From: Dastarcus helophoroides
Taxonomy: Eukaryota > Arthropoda > Insecta > Coleoptera > Bothrideridae
Reading direction: 5' to 3'
Assembly: GCA_028583605.1 (NCBI GenBank)
Contig: CM053326.1
Coordinates: 9,866,587-9,930,586, forward strand
Length of the DNA: 64,000 nucleotides
Below the pieces are notes generated by a model. It was not told the DNA's origin. It was given only the letters and a program-made list of their open reading frames with translations, and searched no databases. The stretch's first letter is position 1. Each line of letters begins with the position of its first letter. The translations under genes were made by a program, and so were the position numbers. Of the stretch, positions 20,285 through 32,540 are shown piece by piece.

Positions 20285-20876
20285 CAGTACTATAAAAGCG
20301 TGCTAGCCAGCCAATTCTGAGAAACAAGCCTTCAAAGTTTCGGTCTTCGTTTATACAGTCTGTCCCACTGAAAGTGGAACCACGGGGCTAACTTCGTTAT
20401 GAGTGGAAATAAAAGTCGGTTATATAGGCAAGGTAGTACGGTAGTACGGAATTTTATGTACAACTAACATGTCATTAATAAAACACCTAAATATCGTCTT
20501 GTTTAGATTTTATTAAGAAAAAAGTGAAAAACGTCATTTTATAAAATCTTATCTAGGGCGAGGTCAAAATAAACCCAAAATTCATAATTCCCACACACAA
20601 AAAAAACACGAAATTACCAAATATTAGATTTATAGAATCTAAACTGTCTTAGTGATTGAGACATTTTAGAATAAAATTTAAACTTTAAACGCATTGTTTC
20701 TCTTAAACCAGCGACATTGGTATAAGGCGCCTTTAGCTTAATCGTAATATTTTGGTCTCTAGTATCTCCAGTTTAGCATTGGCCCATTCTTTCTGACTCC
20801 TGTATAAGTGAGGACTGAAACTTTGAAGACTTGTTTCTCGGACTTGGATAGCTGGTTGGCTAATGTGCTTTTATAT
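20285..20876. mobile_element. Inverted-repeat element (~70-bp arms), non-coding
   Basis: The segment at 20,287-20,356 (AAAAGCGTGCTAGCC ... CGTTTATACAG) is the inverse of 20,798-20,872 (CTGTATAAGTGAGGACTG ... GTGCTTTTAT) with scattered mismatches. The ~440-bp interior has no coding capacity. A MITE or foldback of unknown superfamily. Confidence 0.7.
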
Positions 20877-20916
20877 TCTGAAAACTGTATATTTTAATGG
20901 TATACTATATGTACTA

Positions 20917-21037
20917 GTTGCGCGTTATCGGTTCAAATGATTAATACGCCGTGAATTGTAATCACTTTATTTAAAACTGAACTCGGAACACTACACTGTT
21001 TAATTAACTAATTTATTCATTGACTTCTAACTAACTT
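20917..21037 (-). repeat. LTR-like dispersed repeat, copy B
   Basis: TTGCGCGTTATCGGTTC followed by GTAATCACTTTATTTAA... matches, in inverse orientation, 31,455-31,594. The shared segment includes a possible AATAAA signal. It may be a fragment of an LTR or another dispersed element; no gag/pol is attached. Confidence 0.55.
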
Positions 21038-22159
21038 ACTCACACATGAGGAAAAAATGACCGCCTTATAGTAGGTCCCGGTCCGGGTTCTAGAAGAATT
21101 TGGCAGATAAGGCCGAAATTTCTGGAGCGCTTATCTGCCGTTTAATTTATTATCGCGGCCTGCTTTCCCTTATCAAATTTTCTAAAAAATTCCCAGCTAA
21201 ATTTTATAATTACTTTTTGTTACAGTATAAAACATTTCGTTCCGAAAATTATTGTTCGCTTTCCTCAGTATGAGCGCTTCATGGATCTTTAGTTTGTCTT
21301 AAATCGATTCTATCTTAGGAATTTCTGTACCCATCGGATTTGCTTTATATCGTATAAATTATACTCTAGTTGAAAAGAATCAAATATTAGTGAAAGGAAA
21401 ATCATTGAATTGGTACAAATGTTTGATGCAAAACGCAACTGCGTAGATAAAATACATTGTGACTAGATTTTCAAGAAATTAGCTAGTGGTTGCGGCCCCA
21501 CACCTACCTCCCCCTCCACGTGCTTACTGGTTTGTGGAAAAAATTTGGTTTAAATATACAGAAATTTATATTTTGCCCATACTTTGCAGATAAAAATGTA
21601 TTAGAAACATTCTGCTTAATAGATATTTGTGGTTGTAAAAAAAACCGATTTTGCTGGTACTATAATGATACAGGTCTTCCTTCATTGCTGAGCAGTCCGA
21701 GATAAGCATTTTGTCAACTACAATAAAAAAAAAAACTAAATCATTGGCAAAACCAAAGGTGCACACCACGGGAATTAGTTTTATAGTATACAGGGTGATG
21801 TCTCAGCTCTACTGTAAGAAGAGAGAAAATGATATAAGAGATCTGAAAATAGGTTCTTAATTAGGGTTGAGTAAGGTCCACTTTAAGCCAAATCTGTATA
21901 TTTTCCCACATTTTGAAACCGAAGTAATGACATCATCAATTTTTTTTCCACAAACATACCTCTATTTTTGCACATTTAAAAAGAGCTCATTTTTCTAAAC
22001 AAATTTTGCAAATAAAAAAATTTAGTATTTTTTCCGTTAAAAAGTTATAACATTTAATGTAAAAATAATACTATTAAAAATTCGCAATCGTTGCGTTTAG
22101 AATTACCGTTCAGAATTTAATGAAATTATGCATATTGGTAAATTATAGTAAGACAACGA
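21038..22159. other. Non-coding stretch
   Basis: No gene. Near 21,790 ATACAGGGTGATGTCTC resembles the CAGGGTG tips of Tc1/mariner-type elements but no partner end was found. Confidence 0.4.
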
Positions 22160-22390
22160 TCTAGTTAAAATTTTGAAGAGCTACAGAAGAGTAGTTAAAC
22201 ATTATTGACATTTGAAATTTGATATTTTTAACATTAAGTCCTATCAGAAACCACAGGTTTTACCATATTTTACAAAAAGTACCGTTCAAATTTTAGTAAA
22301 AAGCGAGAAAACGATGGAACATAACATATAACACATTTAAGGCACTTGGAAGTACACCTTCAGAGCGTGTGGTAGAAGTAATTAGCAATT
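22160..22390 (+). repeat. Dispersed repeat D1, copy 1
   Basis: It aligns by eye with 43,505-43,745 over about 230 bases in the same orientation (shared AAGAGCT, GACATTTGAAATTT, ACCGTTCAAATTT and GTAGAAGTAATT-type words). Function unknown. Confidence 0.6.
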
Positions 22391-22436
22391 AAATTGTTAC
22401 AGTATTTTTCCCCAAAAAAAGGATTCGTGGCTTAAT

Positions 22437-23407
22437 CACCCACTCACTCACTCACTCACTCACTCACTCACTCACTCACTCACTCACTCACTCACTCACT
22501 CACTCACTCACTCACTCACTCACTCACGTCACTCACTCACTCACTCACTCACTCACTCACTCACTCACATCACTCACTCACTCACTCCTCACATCACTCA
22601 CTCACGTCACTCACTCACTCACTCACTCACTCACTCACTCACTCACTCACTCACTCACTCACTCACTCACTCACTCACTCACTCACTCACTCACTCACTC
22701 ACTCACTCACTCACTCACTCACTCACTCACTCACTCACTCACTCACTCACTCACTCACTCACTCACTCACTCACTCACTCACTCACTCACTCACTCACTC
22801 ACTCACTCACTCACTCACTCACTCACTCACTCACTCACTCACCCTCACTCACTCACTCACTCACTCACTCACTCACTCACTCACTCACTCACTCACTCAC
22901 TCACTCACTCACTCACTCACTCACTCACTCACTCACTCACTCACTCACTCACTCACTCACTCACTCACTCACTCACTCACTCACTCACTCACTCACTCAC
23001 TCACTCACTCACTCACTCACTCACTCACTCACTCACTCACTCACTCACTCACTCACTCACTCACTCACTCACTCACTCACTCACTCACTCACTCACTCAC
23101 TCACTCACTCACTCACTCACTCACTCACTCACTCACTCACTCACTCACTCACTCACTCACTCACTCACTCACTCACTCACTCACTCACTCACTCACTCAC
23201 TCACTCACTCACTCACTCACTCACTCACTCACTCACTCACTCACTCACTCACTCACTCACTCACTCACTCACTCACTCACTCACTCACTCACTCACTCAC
23301 TCACTCACTCACTCACTCACTCACTCACTCACTCACTCACTCACTCACTCACTCACTCACTCACTCACTCACTCACTCACTCACTCACTCACTCACTCAC
23401 TCACTCA
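22437..23407. repeat. (CACT)n tetranucleotide array, ~970 bp
   Basis: Almost pure TCAC units. Interruptions near 22,527, 22,567, 22,585-22,605 and 22,842; from about 22,846 to the end it is uninterrupted for about 560 bp. The plus strand is open in all frames (Ser-Leu-Thr-His), which is a trivial consequence of the repeat. Confidence 0.98.
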
Positions 23408-23545
23408 GCTACAGACCAATAACTCTCCTTAAGCAGCACATATAAACTACTCGAGCGCTTAATATATAACAGGACCCATCTTGGAGCATATCCCAGCTGA
23501 GCAAGCTGGATTCAGGCCCGGCATGTTGGTCAAGTCATGTTTAGG
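23408..23545 (+). pseudogene. Fragment of a LINE reverse transcriptase (RTE-like)
   Basis: Directly after the CACT array the plus strand reads SYRPITLL, then, after a frame break, YKLLERLIYNRT and AGFRPG-like sequence across shifted frames. SYRPI...LLERL...QAGFRP is the conserved RT finger/palm entry of LINEs, nearest to the RTE type. Only about 140 bp remain. Confidence 0.65.
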
Positions 23546-26513
23546 GTTCGAGTAACTGATACGACGATTCGATCAATACTAAATTTATTAAAAGTAAAAT
23601 GTAAGAACTATGACAAATTAAAAATGTAATGTTAAACAAGTTTGCAGTAAATAATGTAATAATTCTACTACATGCATATGTGAACAAATGCACTGGTTGG
23701 CGGTCGCTAGTTTAACCGTCCGTCGTTAATTCTGTTGAGCCTTGCAATAATTTTTATAAACTTGATTAATGAAAATTTGTTAAATTTTAAATAATTACAT
23801 AAAGAAATCAAAACAATTGAGGAATTTGGAAAACAATTAGGTGTCTCAGGTTGAATGACATCTTACAAATAAAGATACAAATTATTAAAAAATCTGTTTA
23901 ATAGAAGATTAAACATCTGTGATATACTGGGTGTTAAGAAACATCTAACTTATTTGCGTTACCTGTACATTTATAACGTTACTGCTGAAATAAAATACAA
24001 ATGAAAAAACAACATTTTAATTTTTTGAATCTGTGAAAGGATAAAGATAATAATGGAGATATCCATGAAGAAAACGAACCCTGTACATACGATTTAATGG
24101 TCCTAAAAAATTAACTTCTGTGATGAGGTCTTAGATATACATTAACTTATTATTTAATTTATATTAAGTTGGCGAGGCATCCGCTTATTTGATCGAAGCG
24201 AAACTTGGATTGAATCTCTCACTAAAGAGCCTGACATCAAAAAGATGAAACGCCAAAGTTGCTTTTCAATATTGGATACAGTAATAAATAAGCTTTAAAA
24301 TTGATTACAAACTTAATTCGCAAAAAAGACGAATAAACACGGAAATTATTTATGTGCAATATATCTACGATTTTCTTACTAAATTCCTACTGAGCATAAG
24401 AGATTTATAAAAACGTAAAGATTTATTTAAAACTTAAAAAGTTTCTTTTCCTGGAATGATTTAGTTTTCTAATTTTTATATTGAGTAATGTCCGATTTAA
24501 TAACATTAGTGGTAACGTTAAAATGAATCAAACAATTGTTGACATGTTTACTTGTTTTTCTTGCTTTTTTTATCAATTTGTTTGCTCTTTAAGTGATGCT
24601 ATATAATATGGATCTGTGGAGATAATACCTTAACAGTTAAACCAGGACCTCACTCTCTCCCATATTGGATAGCATAGCATCACTCAAGAACAAGCGCATT
24701 GTTTATATTCAGAGTCTTTTTACAATTAGCATCTCTCCCTAAAACACAGAAAACAACACTGGTCTGCATTTTTTAATCTCCTTTGAATTATTATGTACAA
24801 TTATGACAGATTCGATGGAACTAAATCGAACTCTAACAATAAAAAATATGTTTATGTTTATTTTTTAATAAAATCCTATAGTCCAGTCAAATTGCCGCTT
24901 TTCCCTTTGCTGAGATAAGACAAATGACCAATCCAATGTTCTGTAATGTTCTGTAATTAAACAGTTAAACGTGCTTAAAATTGAAAATATGTACAACCCT
25001 TTGTTAAGCTTGCAAATGCTACATCAGCCATATTTTGAAGACTTGTTGCAGAATTATTGGAAGGTATTTTGCTAAGTTATTGGTATTGAAAAATGCGCCA
25101 CCGGTGGTTTTATTTAAATAACTCGACAACTGTTCAAGCCTGAATAAAATTTCAAAAAAACCATTTTAAAGACTTTAAAAATACTACAATTTATTTATAA
25201 CCACTTTTATTATACGACGAATGGTTTTTTTTAGTTATTTCATGGCGAACCTAATTTCTTTTCGACTTATTTAATTTTTTTCTTGTAAGCAAACTTGTTT
25301 ACAAGAAAAAGACAAGGCAACTTGTAGCTCTTAAAAATACCTACAGTACGATATATTTTTGTTTATCTTGCGTGAATAATTTACGCTGGTGGTACATATT
25401 TTTTTTTGTTATATTTCGATTCAGCAGCACCAAATTTATTATAGTTGTGCATAAAAATACAAAGGAGTTTTTTTTGCAGACCAGGGTAATAAAAGCACAC
25501 ATAAAAATTCGTAACTGGCACCCAAATTAAGCTTTTAAGTTTTAAGGAGCAAATAGATGTAAACATCATTTTAGTTGAGGATCACACTGAAATTGTGTTA
25601 TATTTTTGAGCACGAACTATGAATGCTACAGCGGTCGTAAATACCATGTAATATTCTCTGATGTATGCTTGAAAATCAAATCTTCGTAGATCCCTACACA
25701 ACGGTTATTGTCCACGAAATGCATACAAGAAAATTGAAAGATTACATTAAAACGCTGGAAAACATGACGATGGCATCTTTCTATCCCAAGGCTACATCTC
25801 ATAAGGATGTATGGTCCTTAACAAAAAAACAGCTATTTGTTACATAAAATCAGTACATGGAAAAAATAGATTTTACCATTGGTGTTTAGATAATATTTTT
25901 ACCTGAAATGCTAAGACAAAATATTTGCCGTTTATTTAAGGTGTGTTTATTTTTTCTTTATCAAACAACGGAGGAAAATAACTCCGGGACCTCGGTAAAA
26001 TATATCATTTCTGAAGTGCCTTCCACAATTACCATTAATTCTAATTTAAAACCAGAGTGATATAAGTTTATAAAGCATTAAGGTATTTACCCCGCAGAGG
26101 AAAAGTTGCAAAGGATGAAAACGAATTTCCCTTGTTTACTCGGAAAGTTCCATATTGTTTCTGTTAAATTTATTACTTGTAGCTGTAGCATAATACCTTA
26201 CTTTAGGCTGTTATTCCTAAGTTTTAAGTAAATTTAATTTGTTCGTAACAGAGCACTTAACATAATGTCTTCAACATGAATAATTAGAAAAATCTGTCAT
26301 AAGGGTAATTGATCAGTGAAAGTTCTGGACATCGATGTATAAGCATGTAAAATTTGAAAAACAAGTAAAATATTGATTGGCAATGGAGAAGTTTCATGAT
26401 GTTAATACTATGTTTAATGTAATAAGATTAAAATACAGATCCAATCATCAATTACCAGCCAATCATCAGCAACAATTAGTAACTCAAGTAGACAATTAAC
26501 TGCTTTTGACTAC
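23546..26513. other. Long non-coding stretch
   Basis: About 3 kb of AT-rich sequence without recognisable coding or element ends. Short frames (for example 25,665-25,847) have no motif I recognise. The last few hundred bases may be the 5' UTR of LINE B. Confidence 0.5.
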
Positions 26514-27867
26514 ATGAGCGGCAATAACAAAAAAGAAATCCTCATAGCAAATAAAAATATGTCACAAGATAATAGCTGCAAACATTCGTACTTGTCAATA
26601 GCCAAATCAGTTCCTAAACCTGCTTTCCCGAAAAGGGACCAAGCAATTATTTTCCATGCAGAAGATAACCTTAAATTGTTCGACTATGTAGAAGCTGTCG
26701 GAGACCTAATGGGAGCCAAAAACATCTCTGTTGCCTCTTGAATATCGAATAATAGAATCTGCATATACCTGACTAGTACTGAGCTTGTGAATAAATTGAT
26801 CACAGCACATACCACTATTGCCATAGGAAACTTAAATTTAAATATACGCAGACTTATGTCGCCTACTAAAAGAATAGTTATCTTAAACATAAGCCCTACA
26901 ATACCGCACAATGTTGTTGAAAACGCGCTGGCCAGTCTCGGATTACATCTAGCCTCCCCGATTTCCTTCCTAAAGGCAGGAACCTCTGAGGAGGAGTACA
27001 ACCATATATTCAGCTTCCGAAGACATGTTTATGTCTTTTCATCCACAGAAAATTTTGATGTACAATCTTTCCTAGTAATTCCCTATTATGAAAATAAATA
27101 TCGAATTTTCCTCTCTACAGATAAAATAGAATGCTTTATCTGTAAACAAACAGGGCACATTGCAAGCAATTGCACGAGACCTCCCTCAACGACCCGTATC
27201 ATCACCAATGCATATCCCAACAAAATCCTCTACTACTACAGAATCGTCCCAAGCGGCCATAGAAAGAAGCCAAAATTATGATCCTCCCACAGCGTTAACT
27301 ACTTCTCCAAAACGAGGCCTTTCGGAAATGTTGACACCAAGTGAGCAGGGTAGTATTCCAAGTAACTCTTCTTCTACTATACCACCTGGCATATCCAAAA
27401 TGCCTCCCTCTTAATAACAGTAGTAACACTCGAAAGAATGTGAAACCTGCTAATAAAAGACGGCAAAACAGATATATCCTCAGAACTTGCACTAACAGAA
27501 TCCACAAAATTCTCCATTCAGGAACTATATCAAAAGAACCCGGAAGATTTTACAATTCCTATTGATAATCTCTTTGCTTTTCTAGAAAACTCCTACGGCA
27601 GTAAGAACCCTTACATGGAAGCTTTAAAATTTACTACGGATATTAAATCCCTTCTGTCAGATATGCATAAAATATATCCTGCCCTTAAAGAAAGGCATAT
27701 TAAAAGCCATTTTACTTGATTGACCTAAAAAAATCAAAGCATACCTCACATCGAATGAACTTGAAATCCATAGCACATCCAGCATATTATCTCAACACTC
27801 TCTATATTTAAGCGATGAAGGCTTTAACTCTGATGACTCCAAACAGTCAATAAAATCAACATTTTAA
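26514..27867 (+). pseudogene. LINE B ORF1 (Gag-like, CCHC zinc knuckle)
   Basis: The ATG at 26,514 opens MSGNNKKEIL... The frame is interrupted by one TGA at 26,739-26,741 between VAS and ISNNRICIYL; a CGA to TGA change would explain it. The same frame continues to 27,281 and includes PTKRIVILNISPTIPHNVVE, FRRHVYVF and the zinc knuckle CFICKQTGHIASNC (C-x2-C-x4-H-x4-C, about 27,131-27,172). Frame slips near 27,200 and 27,400 lead through a Ser/Pro-rich tail to a TAA at 27,865-27,867. Gag of this kind binds element RNA. Boundaries after 27,281 are approximate. Confidence 0.8.
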
Positions 27868-30800
27868 AATTACTGACAAAATTCACTCTCCTACAATAAA
27901 TTGCGACGGATTTTATCCTCGCCTTGAACGTATACAACACCTTGTCTCAGATACCCTACCTGATATCATCTGCTTCCAAGAAACAAATTTTAAAGAAACT
28001 CATAAGCCTTACCTCAAAAATTATGAGGGTTATCACTATTTGAGGACTGAATGTTCGAGAGATAGTGGTGAAACTTCTATATTTGCATCACACGATCTAC
28101 TTGCTCAAAAATTTCCGATCAACAACCCTAGAAGCAGTAGCCATCAATGTCTGGTGTCCGCAAAGGATTACAATATGTAACGTGTATATATCACAGAACT
28201 ATAATCTAACAGAAGCTTACATCTATGATCTTGTAGCCCAGTTATCAACCCCGTTCATCCTTGTCCGTGACTTCAATACTCACAACGTGATCTGGGGATC
28301 CGAATACTCATTTGGACGAAGAAAAAAGATCGAAAATGCAATAAATACCACCAATTTAAGTCTTCTAAATACTGGATGCAGCATACATACGGGAAAACTC
28401 TCATCTATTGGTCTTAGCTTTTGTGAACCAAGGACATTTCCATTAATAAGGTGGCGCACCTTAGACAGTCTATACGATAGTGATCACTACCCCATAATTA
28501 TTTCAGATAATGCATTTAAGCCTGCAGACTCTGTTACCAAATGGAGAATAAGGTAAGCAGATTAGAACGGTTTTCGTTCGTATATAGTCACAAACTGATA
28601 TACTTCAATTTTCTGATGATATCGACCAAGTTACAAACCAGTTTATCAACTGTATCGTTTCGTCAGCAGAAAAATATATTGGAAGGTATGAAATAAATGT
28701 CAGACAAAAAAGAGTTCCATGGTGGAATGACGCTTGTAGAGTCGCAACGCGAGAGTGCAAAAGAGCTTTAAATAAATACCGCAGACCTCAGTATTAAGAT
28801 GACCTTATTACTTACAAAAAATTAAAAGCAAAATCCAAGCAAATCTTAAAAGAAAGCAAAAGGCAGTCATGGAATAAATACACGAGTGAAATAACAGGTG
28901 AGACCCCCCCCTAGCCAAGTATGGAAGAAAATAAAGCAAATGAAAGGTCATAATACAGTTTATAAGATACCTGCAATAGAATTTAATGGTCGAATCATCA
29001 CAAATGGTCAGGATATTGTCAACACACTAGCAGATTATTTTAAAGCAAAAGCAAAAAATAAAGATATTCCACAACCACCACATATTGCAACACCAATAAC
29101 ATTTCAAGATTCTGCACCACCGAATCACGTTTTCTGACTTCAAGAACTTAAGCACGCCTTCTCCTCCTGCAAAAACTCTGCAGCAGGACCAGATAATATT
29201 CCTTTCATTTTTTTTAAAAACCTTTCTACACCTAGTTTAAAACAGCTCCTGGAATTATACAACCTGATTTGGCAAAGACAAAAGTTTCCATCTCAGTGGC
29301 GGCAGTCCATAATATTACCTTTCATAAAAAATGATACCACCTCAGTCGACCCTAAATGCTATCGACCTATTGCGTTAACTTGCACGATGTGTAAACTATT
29401 AGAAAAGATGATCAACGAGCGTCTGACGTGGTACCTTGAAAGACATAAGCTTCTTCGTCAAGAACAATCTGGATTTAGGCCACATCGTAGTACCATAGAT
29501 AACCTTGTAGCTCTTGAAACAGAGATTTCTGATGCTTTTAGTGCCAAGGAAGATGTTGTAGCAGTGATATTTGATATAGAAAGTGCGTTTGACACTACTT
29601 TAAGCTCGGTCATTTACTACAAATTAAAGGAAGTTAATCTGACAGGAAACATATTAGCTTTCCTTAAAATTTTTTAACCTATAGAAAATCTAAGGTGGTG
29701 GCTAATAAAAAAGTATCATACCCGTTCACGCTTGGAGTGCCTCAAGGCTCCGTATTAAGCAGTACGTTATTTATTTTAGCCATAAATGATATATGTTCCT
29801 CCGTAAAAGATCTAGTCAAATACTCTCTATATGCAGACGATCTCATCCTCTACTGTTCAGGAAAAGTTATCCCAGCTACATGTAATTTGTTGCAAAATGC
29901 TGTAGATAATCTATACAGTTGGTCTAAAATGTCAGGTTTTAATTTCTCTGCTTCCAAGTCTAAAGCTATTCAATTTAGCCGAAAGGAGAGGAACCCATGA
30001 GCCAAGTATAATATTAAATAATCAACTTTTACAAGTGGTAGATCGACACAAATTTCTTGGACTAACTTTTGATAGTCGTCTTACCTGGAAACAACACATT
30101 CAAGAAGTTACAGGACACTGTTCAAAACGTATACACATCTTAAAAACGTTATCACACCACCACTGGGGAGCAGAAGAGGATGCCCTCCTCAGGATATATA
30201 GAGCCTTAATAGCCTTAATACCTTCCAATCTATAGTATATTCAACTCCTTCCACACGCCGGAACTGAGTCGTCCAAGAAGTTTACTTTCTGTCTGTCAAA
30301 TATTGAAATCTTTGCTAGGAGACATTCATCTTTTCAAGAAAACTGTAAATTCTACTTCGTCTGTACCCCCTAGGTTTTTAGCATTACCTTCCATCAATAC
30401 ATGTCCTTGTGTAAATATAGAAAACGAGAAACTTCTAATGCCCTTCTCAGGCAAGCTTTCTTGGAATTAATTAATTCAGAACAACTTTCTGCAGCAAACA
30501 GCATCCTGTACAACGATGCCTCAAAAAACGAAAATGATGTTAGTTGTTCAGTTACTACATCCAACACTACCATAGCAAAGTATCAGCTTCCTACCCACTG
30601 CAGTGTTCATACTGGGGAATTATATGGTATTCTTATGGCACTCAAATCGATCATTAAAAACATCTATACCCAAAATCCTCTGGCCCAAAAGATTCAAAAA
30701 AATGCCCACTATTTATATTCCCAGGGTATTAATACAAGTAATTGTCTGGGTACCATCTCACGTTGGCGTCAGTGGAAATGAAAATGCTGATCAAACAGCC

Positions 30801-31170
30801 AAAGAAGCTATAGACTCTAATTTGCCCATAGTACAGGAAGATCTCCAACATGATGTAAAGAATTTGCTAAAACAAACAATAGTACACAAGTGGCAAACGC
30901 ACTGGAATCGATCAAATACTAAATTGGCTTCAGTTCAACCTATAATTGAAAACCCCGAAGATGATACCAATGAAAAGAAAAGACAAAATTATTTTCAGAA
31001 GATTAAGAATTGGCCATACCAAAATTACACACAATTACTTAATGGAATCTGGTAATCCTCCTTATTGTGATTATTGTAACTGTGGCCTTACAGTTAGGCA
31101 CATCCTGGCCTGAATGTCCACAACATGCTGAGGCTCGACAATGCTTCAACCTAACCGGTGACCTCAAAGA
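27868..31170 (+). pseudogene. LINE B ORF2 (APE, RT, RNase H)
   Basis: APE: NCDGFYPRLERIQHLVSD and PDIICFQETNFKETH near 27,900-28,010, then in another frame PFILVRDFNTHNVIWGS and LDSLYDSDHYPIII (28,065-28,556); the usual GDFN reads RDFN. RT: CKLLEKMINERLTWYLERH, SGFRPHRSTIDNLVALE and VIFDIESAFDT (29,387-29,677), then LGVPQGSVLSSTLFILAIND and the active site YSLYADDLILY (29,695-30,000). RNase H: LYNDASKNEND and HTGELYGILMALKSI (30,401-30,781), then WVPSHVGVSGNENADQTAKE (30,603-31,055). A final CDYCNCGLTVRHIL motif follows near 31,060-31,110. At least six frame breaks. Confidence 0.85.
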
Positions 31171-31454
31171 ACATCTCACCTTCAGTAATTATAATAATAT
31201 ACTCGAATTCCTACACTGTATTAAAATGTACAATCGTATTTAAACCACTGTATATAATTGTAAGTAAATAAATAAATAAAATATTTTTGCGCAAACATCT
31301 CCGTGTGTGACGTCATTTGACCCGTCCGAGATCGTCGCATCACATCTCACTGAACAAGAAGAAAAACTTGTGGATTTGCTAATTGTTGGATATGTTTTAG
31401 AGGACCGAAATCTAAGAGACACGTATTTTTTTATCAACTGATAAAGGGTTCTAA

Positions 31455-31594
31455 GGGTAGTTAGTTAGAAGTTAATGAATAAGTTGGTTAATTAAACAGC
31501 GTTAGTGTATTACGATTGTTGTGTTCCGAAATCAGTTGGAAATAAAGTGGTTACAATTCACCAAGTGTTAATCATTCGAACCGATAACGCGCAA
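31455..31594 (+). repeat. LTR-like dispersed repeat, copy A
   Basis: Inverse relative of 20,917-21,037, ending ...GAACCGATAACGCGCAACA. AATAAA at 31,541-31,546 could be a polyadenylation signal. No internal retroelement sequence adjoins it. Reading the minus strand it would start TGTTGCGCG, so the orientation of any LTR is unclear. Confidence 0.55.
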
Positions 31595-31764
31595 CAATAT
31601 TTTATGCTTTTTTCCAATTCTACTCATCATTTTAGTAGCTGTTGCATCAATTTTTGCTATACCTAAACCTAGTATGTTGCAAGATATTTGGTTTTTTTTA
31701 GAAATAAAATGTTTTCATGTTTCAGGAAAAATGTAATACTTTTCAGGTTTAAATGAGTAAAGCT

Positions 31765-32540
31765 ATGTTTTTTTCTCTTTAATTAGTCGAATTGTTAGGC
31801 TATCCAAAAACACTTAGAACAGTTCAAAATTATTAAACAGGATGTTCAAAATAAATTTTACATTTTGCTAACTTCAAACGAAGAAAACTCATTTTTTTAA
31901 ATAGAACACCCTATATTTTATTACACCACAGGAAGCATCAAAGGAAGTCACATTGATTTCCTTGAATTTTCCCTATAGCTAAACTCAATACTTTTTTGGA
32001 AAATTTAGATTTTTTGGAAAATATATTTTCTATGGCTTAATTGATATTAAAAACATAGTTAGCATTTTTTTAAATAACAGAACAATTTAGTCGATATGTT
32101 GTATACCACAGGCGAAGGTCGTGATAACTGATTGTTAGTTTCACCTATTTACAAGAACAAATCACCCTAATAACAAAGATTTCCCCGTTTTAACTCTTCG
32201 AAGACAAAAAAACCAGATTTTTCAAACGATAGTTATTTAAAAAAGGTTAAATTTTGAAGAACCTAATTAATAGATCCTTAATTAAGAATAAGTTTCACCC
32301 TTATCACTTCCCTTATAATCAGATATCAAGATACCAAGATTTTCAAAAGGGCCAGCAATTTTGCCATTTTGCTGTGGCAAAATTTCTCTTAAATCCATTC
32401 TTTTTTGTAAAATGTTTTTGCCGTTTGAAGGTTAGCAAAATTTAAAATTAACTTTGTACGCCCTGTACAAAAATGTTGAGGTGTTCTAAGTATTTTTAGG
32501 TAGCCCAGCAATTTTACTAATTACCATGCAAAAACCAGAA
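31765..32540. mobile_element. Long imperfect inverted-repeat element
   Basis: Left arm about 31,765-31,900 (TTAATTAGTCGAATTG, AAACACTTAGAACAG, CATTTTGCTAACTTCAAACG) mirrors the right arm about 32,395-32,540 in inverse. Tips inside the arms read CAGGATGTTC and, inverted, CAGGGCGTAC. About 500 bp of non-coding sequence lie between. No transposase. Confidence 0.7.

Larger units (their letters stand above)
26400..31283 (+). mobile_element. LINE B: I/R1-group non-LTR retrotransposon, defective
   Basis: Gag with a CCHC knuckle, then APE endonuclease, RT, RNase H and a C-terminal Cys/His motif, all on the plus strand in canonical order. RNase H after the RT separates it from LINE A and points to the I/R1/LOA group. 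The 3' end is a short TAAA run (31,262-31,280), as in I-like elements. The 5' limit is approximate. Many frameshifts and stops, but all catalytic motifs can still be read. Confidence 0.85.

Noticed and set aside
22437..23407. Open reading frames of Ser-Leu-Thr-His repeats
   Set aside because: Any CACT repeat is open in all plus frames; there is no start, stop or flanking coding context.
22437..23407. CRISPR-like array
   Set aside because: Pure tetranucleotide repeat with no spacers, in a eukaryotic sequence.
25665..25847. 60-residue frame as a gene fragment
   Set aside because: No recognisable family and no extension in other frames.
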